Positions 57,961 through 64,000 of a DNA stretch of 64,000 bases are shown here, one piece after another (the first letter of the stretch is position 1; every line of letters starts with the position of its first letter). The translations under genes and the position numbers were made by a program. Location: NCBI RefSeq assembly GCF_963259705.1, contig NC_081842.1:63624787-63688786 (forward strand), written 5' to 3'. Under the pieces are notes generated by a model. That model made no database searches and was not told the origin of the DNA. It saw only the letters and a program-made list of their open reading frames with translations. This DNA comes from Myotis daubentonii (Eukaryota; Chordata; Mammalia; Chiroptera; Vespertilionidae).

Positions 57961-58415
57961 TACGCATTGTCAGATGATGATTGGGGTGCTTCCACTTCTG
58001 GTGGTGACTGCTGTCAGCAGGGTGGAGTGCTTGATGGGTTAATTCCTATTGATTGTTGTTGTTCTGTTATTAAGGATAGTTAGCTAATCACTACCTCTTT
58101 TCTTCCCAGGGTCAGTCTCATAAGTGGTTTGTAGTGGTAAAGTGGTGGTTTCATAGCCAGGGGAATGTGGCTTTGCCGTAATCACATGGTGTGCACTCAA
58201 TTTCAAAAGCAGGCAAACATCTCTAAACCTATTTCATAGACAACGGGACAGTGTCATGCCAAGAGGCAGAAGGCTTTAACAAGAGTAGTTGGTCAATAAA
58301 TGGTCCTTTCTTTCCATTTTTTATTCCCTATCACAAAGAAATATCCTCAGGAAGTAGAGATATGACATAAAATACTCAGAGTCCCTGAATTAATTTAGAC
58401 TTATTGAAACAACAC
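57961..58415. other. Unique sequence, nothing recognised
   Basis: No gene or repeat that I can support. Confidence 0.5.
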
Positions 58416-58420
58416 AATTT

Positions 58421-58749
58421 AAGAGCCTTCCTCAAACTTTGCATTGCACAAAGTATCATCTTGGAAACCTAATAGAAATGCAAATTTCTGGGACTCAATC
58501 CCAAAAGTGCTATAGATCTGGGATATGTGGGGGCATCCCATGTTCTATTTTGCCCAAGGGCAGTGCAGTTTATACTTATTCGCCTGGCATGATTACTTAT
58601 AGCAATATTTTTCACTTTACAAAATGTCCAGATTTCAACAATCAAGTATATGTTCACCTTAGGAATAGGATCAGGGAATCTTTATTTTAAACACATACCC
58701 CAGAGTATTCTAATTCAAGTGGCCCAAATTTCACATTCTGAAAAACACC
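58421..58749 (+). mobile_element. Possible MER20-type hAT relic with internal insert
   Basis: Left: cctcaaactttgcattgca, ctaatagaaatgcaaatttc. Right: gggaatctttattttaaaca, then ctgaaaaacaccact. These resemble the two halves of a MER20-type MITE. About 130 bp between them is unexplained. Confidence 0.4.
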
Positions 58750-58913
58750 ACTTAAAGGGATGGTACTGTTTATTTTATCAATTCTTAGCATTATATCTTT
58801 TTTGAATTAGTGAAGTACGATCCCCCAAGACCAGGTCCTTATATTTAGAATCATTTTTAAGACACCATGGGCTTTATAAAAAGGCAAATTGATCTATTCA
58901 GAAATGACTGATT

Positions 58914-59052
58914 CAGCACTGGCTGGGTAGTTCAGTTGGTTAGAGCATCATCTCAGCACTCCAAGGTTGTAGGTTTGATCCCTGATCATGGCACATGTAA
59001 GAATAAACCAATGAATGCATAAATAAGTAGAACAACAAATTGATGTCTCTCT

Positions 59053-59094
<42 letters not shown>

Positions 59095-59162
59095 TTCTTT
59101 CTCTCTCTCTTCCTCTCACCTTCCATTACTCTCTCTCTAGTATCAATAAATAAATTAAAAAA
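58914..59162 (+). mobile_element. VES-related SINE with expanded CT tract
   Basis: Head cactggctgggtagttcagt, (C)n(CT)n expansion at 59051-59110, tail tatcaataaataaattaaa. Flanks agaaatgactgat (58900-58912) and agaaatgacttat (59163-59175) form a target duplication with one mismatch. Confidence 0.85.
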
Positions 59163-59222
59163 AGAAATGACTTATCTCTACTCTGAAATGACAACTGCAT
59201 GTTATTTATTATAACAGCTTGA

Positions 59223-59231
59223 GCGCGCGCG

Positions 59232-59274
<43 letters not shown>
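59223..59274. repeat. (GC)n(AC)n compound microsatellite
   Basis: About 9 GC units pass into about 17 AC units; a Z-DNA candidate, the mirror arrangement of 48281-48336. Confidence 0.95.
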
Positions 59275-59278
<4 letters not shown>

Positions 59279-59369
59279 ACTGCTGAATGGTGCCTACAAT
59301 GTCCTAGGCAATCATCTAAACACTTTCATATATTAACACATGTAACACTCAAGATCACACTTCAAGTTT

Positions 59370-59490
59370 CCGTAATATTACTTCCATTTTACAGTGACAC
59401 AGAAAAGTAAAACAATCTTAAAGATTTTACAGTTAATACTAATAAGAGGTAGAACTTGGATTCAAAATCAGGCAGCCTGGCTCCCCACCT
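59370..59490 (-). mobile_element. MIR SINE relic
   Basis: ttccattttacagtgacaca, gattttacagttaatactaa, agaggtagaacttggattca, ggcagcctggctccc. Confidence 0.6.
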
Positions 59491-59513
59491 ATGCCCTTAA
59501 ACATTATACAATG

Positions 59514-59685
59514 CTAGAGGCCTGAGGCATGAAATTCATGCAAGAGTAGGCCTCCCTTCCACCAGCTGCTGGCATCGGCTTTCCTCTGGCACCCGGAACT
59601 CGGGCTTCCCTCACAGCCCCGGCTTCATCCAGAGGATGGAAGGATGTCCGGTCTAATTAGCATATTATGTTTTTATTATTATATA
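59514..59685 (-). mobile_element. Short HeliBat Helitron, reverse
   Basis: 172 bp. Starts ctagaggcctgaggcatg, ends gtctaattagcatattatgt...atata before T. Same subfamily as 48796-48978 (aggatgtccggtctaattag). Hairpin atgaaattcat with weakened outer stem. Confidence 0.85.
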
Positions 59686-59689
59686 TTAT

Positions 59690-59995
59690 CTCACTGACTC
59701 CTATTCTGAGGAAATTCCAAACTCTAGTTTCCCCTCTCTAAGATTCTGGTGATAATCCTCCACCAGATTACCACTGGTTATCACTGTGTATTATCTCTCT
59801 TCTAAAGATTTTCTGTGTCCCACTGAGTCTTACCCATGTTTTATTATGAGTGACATTCAGGATCTTTATTATTTGTAAATGGTCTTAGTCTTTTCATTCA
59901 CAAAACTCTACCAAAATTATATATTTTTGTTGTTCCTAAATATGACAAAAATGAGAGGAAAAGGAATGGACATTGAGCACTTACTTTCAACTACT
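59690..59995. other. Unique sequence, nothing recognised
   Basis: No gene or repeat that I can support. Confidence 0.5.
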
Positions 59996-59999
59996 TTAT

Positions 60000-60190
60000 T
60001 GCATTTTATGTAATTTTCCTCATTCAACCTTCACAACAGTTCTGAGAGGTGAATTTTTTATCCAAAATTTTTGTAGTAACAAAAATAGAGTTAAAAGAGA
60101 ATAAGTAGTTTTTTCAAGGGAATTAGAAAGTAGGAGGACCAAGATTTGAACCTGGGTGTAACCTCCAGAGTGAGGCTGCATAGCATGCTT
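60000..60190 (-). mobile_element. MIR SINE relic
   Basis: cctcattcaaccttcacaac, agttctgagaggtgaatttt, aagatttgaacctgggtgta. Confidence 0.6.
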
Positions 60191-61408
60191 TAACACAAAG
60201 AATGACTTTTTATTTATTTATTTGGTCAGCCCCAATGCTCTTTCCTTGACTCGTATTAATAGCAGCAAAAGGAAGGATATTATTCCATTCCCTTTGGTGA
60301 AGAGAGCCACTGCCTTGATAAACTCTAAAGTGAAAGTAATAACATTAGATACCCTTTTCAGCACTATGGGAGGTGCTGCTAGTTAACTGTTTCAGTGTTG
60401 TAAAAAAGCCTAGGTCCTCTTTCTCCATCTAAAAATGACTTCTGACATTAGTGATAGGAAAATATGACAATAGTCAGATAGCTGAGAAATAATAATAATA
60501 AAAAAAAAAACATGTATGAGACTTCCCCTGCCACTTGGTGGATATGTGTTATGGGGATCAGAGCAAAAGACATCCCTAAAAACAATATTTTTCATAGAGC
60601 TACTGGCTTATTATCTGGTCATACAATGTTTATTAAAATAAGGGTCAATTCATTGACATCTTCAAAAGAGAAGCCTTGGTGCTGAGTTGTAATAAGATAT
60701 CTTGCAACAAACAAGGATGCCTTATAGGATGCCAAGGAAAAAAAATAAAGAAAAAGCTCAACAAAGATGATGATAGCAGCCAAGGACACCAAACAAGTCC
60801 CCTGAAAATAATTGATCCTGACACAACCTGAGTCTCTGTAAGGTTTTTAGCAAGACTGAGTAACTGGGTAGAACTCCTCAAAGCAGTGTGACAGCCTCTG
60901 TCATTCTGTGTCTATAAGATACCTATCATTTCATTCCCTAATTCCATGTGGAGTCATATTTTCCTCATTGGGAAAGCCCATATTTAAGACAGCAGTGGTT
61001 TAAATAGGAACTAAAAGATTGAGTAGATATAGTATTCTTGTTGTTTACCAGAAATGGGAAGGTCACTGAGTACTGTTGGGCAAGACCCATACGCCCTATA
61101 GAGAATATGCAGTTTGTTGGTGTTGCCTCAGATGTTTCTCCCATCATTGTTAGTGCTTTCCCAGGCTACAGTGAAGACTTCAGAACACAGCAGTCAAGTC
61201 TAGTTAATATTATTGCCCATTACAGCACAGCACATACTCATTCATGATTTTCATAAGTTCTACATCTGACAGATAGATTCTTTACCTGTTGCAAGTTTGA
61301 GGTTAAATAATATTTTCATGATTGTCTGTAAAACATGGACTTAGGTCAGCCTTTCTAACTTATAGTGACCCTATTGTGGTGGGAAATCCATTTGATTGGT
61401 GGATGAAG
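60191..61408. other. Unique sequence, nothing recognised
   Basis: Frames at 60645-60881 and 61038-61247 have no recognisable domain. No gene called. Confidence 0.5.
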
Positions 61409-61476
61409 AGATAAATAGATGATAGATGATTAGATAGATAGATGATAGATAGATAGATGATAGATAGATAGATAGA
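61409..61476. repeat. (GATA)n imperfect microsatellite
   Basis: GATA units mixed with GATGATA. Spurious Ile-Tyr-Leu-Ser frames arise on the minus strand. Confidence 0.88.
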
Positions 61477-61759
61477 CATGTGCAACTATGCATGTATATA
61501 TAAGTATTTGTGTATATATGCATGTGCTTTAATATATAGTTATAATAACAATTAGTAAACACAGTGAAATTATGTGTTTGTGTGCAAGAAAATGACTAGA
61601 GATGGTATGGCCCAGTACAGAAATTATCTCCCAGTCTTCTTCTTGGACAGCCTAGGATTAATATCCTCAAATTCAGCACATGAGAAATCATTTTATTTAT
61701 TTACTGCTCCTGACATTTTCTTATCCAACATGTAGTGATTTTTGAGATTCTAAAAATAG

Positions 61760-61860
61760 GTGGATATATATTTATAGGTTAAATATACATATATATTCTG
61801 CTATATATGTGTATATATATAAATTCTTATATATGTGTATATGTGTATAAATATGTGTGT

Positions 61861-61893
<33 letters not shown>
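61760..61893. repeat. (TA)n/(TATG)n AT-rich tract
   Basis: Imperfect TA/TATG text ending in a clean TA run at 61862-61893. Confidence 0.88.
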
Positions 61894-61896
<3 letters not shown>

Positions 61897-62374
61897 TGAA
61901 TCTAGATTTTTATAACTCTCAGTTTTATTTTAGCTTAGGCAAGTTAAAATCCTTCCTTACCTATTTTTTATTTTCATAAACACAAACACCATGTGTTGTT
62001 TTCTGCACATGCTCCAAAGATTTTAAGATAAACTGACTAGATCAAGTTCTCCATTCAGCATTTAGTCCGCATTTGGTGCCTCAATAAAGTTTTGTTGATT
62101 GAAGCAAAAACAGGGGTTAATGGAGTTTTAATACCATCACATTATATACACAATGATGGTTTCAAAACCCTACAGAAATTTTGTTCAGGTTTAGACAGTT
62201 TCTACATATTTATTTGTGGCACAAGGAGAAAATAATCATTTTGTGACAATTCATGTCATAGTTCTATTTTAAGCACCAGGATGCAATCTAAGGTGATCAT
62301 TCCTTTATTGTTGTTTCAAGGATGATACCAAGGCTGCCTCCTGTTAATCTGTCTATATAATTTGCAAAACAGGC

Positions 62375-62770
62375 ATGCTCTGAGTTGGATTCCCAGTGTT
62401 GCCATTTACTAGCTGCGTGACCTTGAACATGTTCTATAACCATCATTTGCCGTGGATTTCCTATTTAAGAAAAAGTGTGGGAGGGGGGTAATATATAATT
62501 TAATAGGGTGACATAATAATTATGTAACATGAAGCCTATGAAAAAGTTTGCACAATCCCTGGCACTCCTACTCTTTCACAAACTTCCTATGGCAGATGTG
62601 GATGAGAATTTTAATGCTTTAGGATCCCAGGAATCCATTTACTCCAACTCACTCATCTCACAGATAATGGATTGAAGGCCTGAAAGGATGAAGTGACTTA
62701 TCCAGCCAGCTTAGCTACTGATCCAGGGCAGAAACACAGAACAGGAGTTCCTGATACCCAGGCACCTGTC
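62375..62770. mobile_element. Two MIR-type SINE relics
   Basis: 62375-62580 is forward (ggattcccagtgttgccatt, tactagctgcgtgaccttga, cacaatccctggcactcc). 62595-62770 is reverse, MIR3-like (aatccatttactccaactca, tctcacagataatggattga, agtgacttatccagccag). Confidence 0.65.
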
Positions 62771-62774
62771 CATA

Positions 62775-64000
62775 TATTAAATCAAGATGGTAACCCAAAT
62801 TTATTCAGTCTGAATCCCTAAATTTCTAAACTTGTTGAATTAGGCCTGCCTTGGCAATAATATGGTTTAAGGGAAAGAATGAGGCTTTTGTTTGTTACTG
62901 AGTAGTTATGTAGCCTTAAGCTCCCCTTCTCGAATTCCCATCAAGACATCTGGCTCCATTCTTAGCCTGGAAACCTACATCCCTGCCCTTTATTGACTTC
63001 CAGATTGCGTTACTCCATTCTTTAGGCAAGTACTGAACACTTTCTACATGCCAGATGGAGCACTGGGTTGAGCCTTCCATGAATCTCTGGAAAACCAAGT
63101 TGTATCCGCCCCCCCCCCTTCTGGTTTCCAGATGCCTCATTCTTAGCACCACAGGTCTCTCAAAACCAACTCACTGGTCTCTCAGCCCCTTGCCAGAAAA
63201 AAATATTTAAAACCTCTCTTGTGCGGTTTGGGAGCACACCATCCTCCTTGTGACTGTGAGTAATCAGCCTACCTTGAGGAAAACCGGTTCTCCGTGATTG
63301 TATCCTACCAAACTCCAAATAGGCTCCTGGCAGGTGGCGATAGGATAAGGGAAAACTACTACTAAATAATAATTCAGTGTCATGCTCTAGTTTGCATAAG
63401 AACCCAGCTGTTTTCTGTCCTGCTTCTCAGAAATCACTGAAGCAGAGCTTCTAGGAAGTGTGCTGCTGGCTAATTAGAATGAGCCAGCATAGAGACCACG
63501 ACCCAGGGACCGAGTTGTTGTCAACTTTTAGTCACAGGACAGGAGCGTACATTCCAGAGACATGCTATTATGTACTGCTGAGATTAAAGAAAACTCAGGT
63601 TCTGAAAATTCATGAGGAAAGATGATTTTTTAATGAGGGTGTTTATTTATTTTCATTAGCGATTGCTTACTGACCCAATTAATGAGAAGCCAGAACTTGG
63701 TTGCAGAGGAAAATGAAGGGAAAAGTAAGAGCATAACAATATAAAATGTAATTCAAAATCTCCTGAAGGGAAACTATTTTTTAATCATGGAATCACAGTG
63801 GTATTAATTATGTATACTATTATTAATACATATGCCTGTCTGAAGTATTGTAGTTTATAGAAGTTGGGATCTTATAGAAGTGGAGCCAAAAACAGCATAG
63901 AAATGGCCTCAGAATAAACTGAATGAACTGTCTTTAGCATGAATAATTTCAGTCATATCATGTCCTGTGAGTCTAAAAATGACACATTTGACAATATCTT
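62775..64000. other. Unique sequence, nothing recognised
   Basis: No gene. A MIR-like scrap may lie near 63020-63080 (caagtactgaacactttcta). Confidence 0.5.

Overview
The window is non-coding mammalian nuclear DNA from a vesper bat (Vespertilionidae, Myotis/Eptesicus type). The evidence is the repeat content: many tRNA-headed VES SINEs, nine non-autonomous HeliBat rolling-circle transposons (TC...CTAG ends, 3' hairpin of the type gtgcatgaatttcgtgcac, inserted between A and T), and two young-looking hAT MITEs with 8-bp target duplications. One of the MITEs is SPIN-like. I found no protein-coding exon, tRNA/rRNA gene, CRISPR array or bacterial-style operon. All longer open frames fall in transposons, simple repeats or sequence without recognisable protein features. 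The window may be gene desert or a large intron; the sequence alone cannot say which.

Layout. 1-4.2 kb: sparse region with VES SINEs, TG/AT/T tracts and a palindromic RFX-type X-box. 4.4-7.6 kb: 5'-truncated L1 split by a HeliBat that is itself split by a VES SINE. 9.6-12.4 kb: a 49-bp L1 micro-insertion, two head-to-tail HeliBats, a VES SINE and a reverse HeliBat. 13.8 kb: hAT MITE. 14-24.8 kb: mostly unique sequence with ancient MIR/L2 relics and a 222-bp near-perfect palindrome derived from a MER5-type element (17.9-18.1 kb). 26.6-28.4 kb: convergent HeliBats. 31-35 kb: two MLT1-type LTR relics, SINEs and a reverse HeliBat. 37.2-42.1 kb: a composite HeliBat, then two short L1 ends and a SINE inserted in an old L1. 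44.1 kb: SPIN-like MITE. 45-54 kb: mostly unique sequence. 54.3-58 kb: old antisense L2. 58-64 kb: MER20-like, SINE, MIR and short-HeliBat relics.

The main observation is that HeliBats here act as carriers of regulatory-looking sequence. One subfamily carries CTCF-core-like motifs near its 5' end, once as a perfect 19-bp inverted repeat. Another carries a CCAAT, octamer (ATGCAAAT) and YY1-like (AAGATGGCGGC) block. At two loci the two subfamilies are fused at an identical junction lacking the normal 3' terminator, so the fusion apparently mobilised as one unit. The same elements contain 31-bp and 80-bp tandem arrays whose copy number differs between loci.

Family names are from memory of consensus sequences; no database search was possible.
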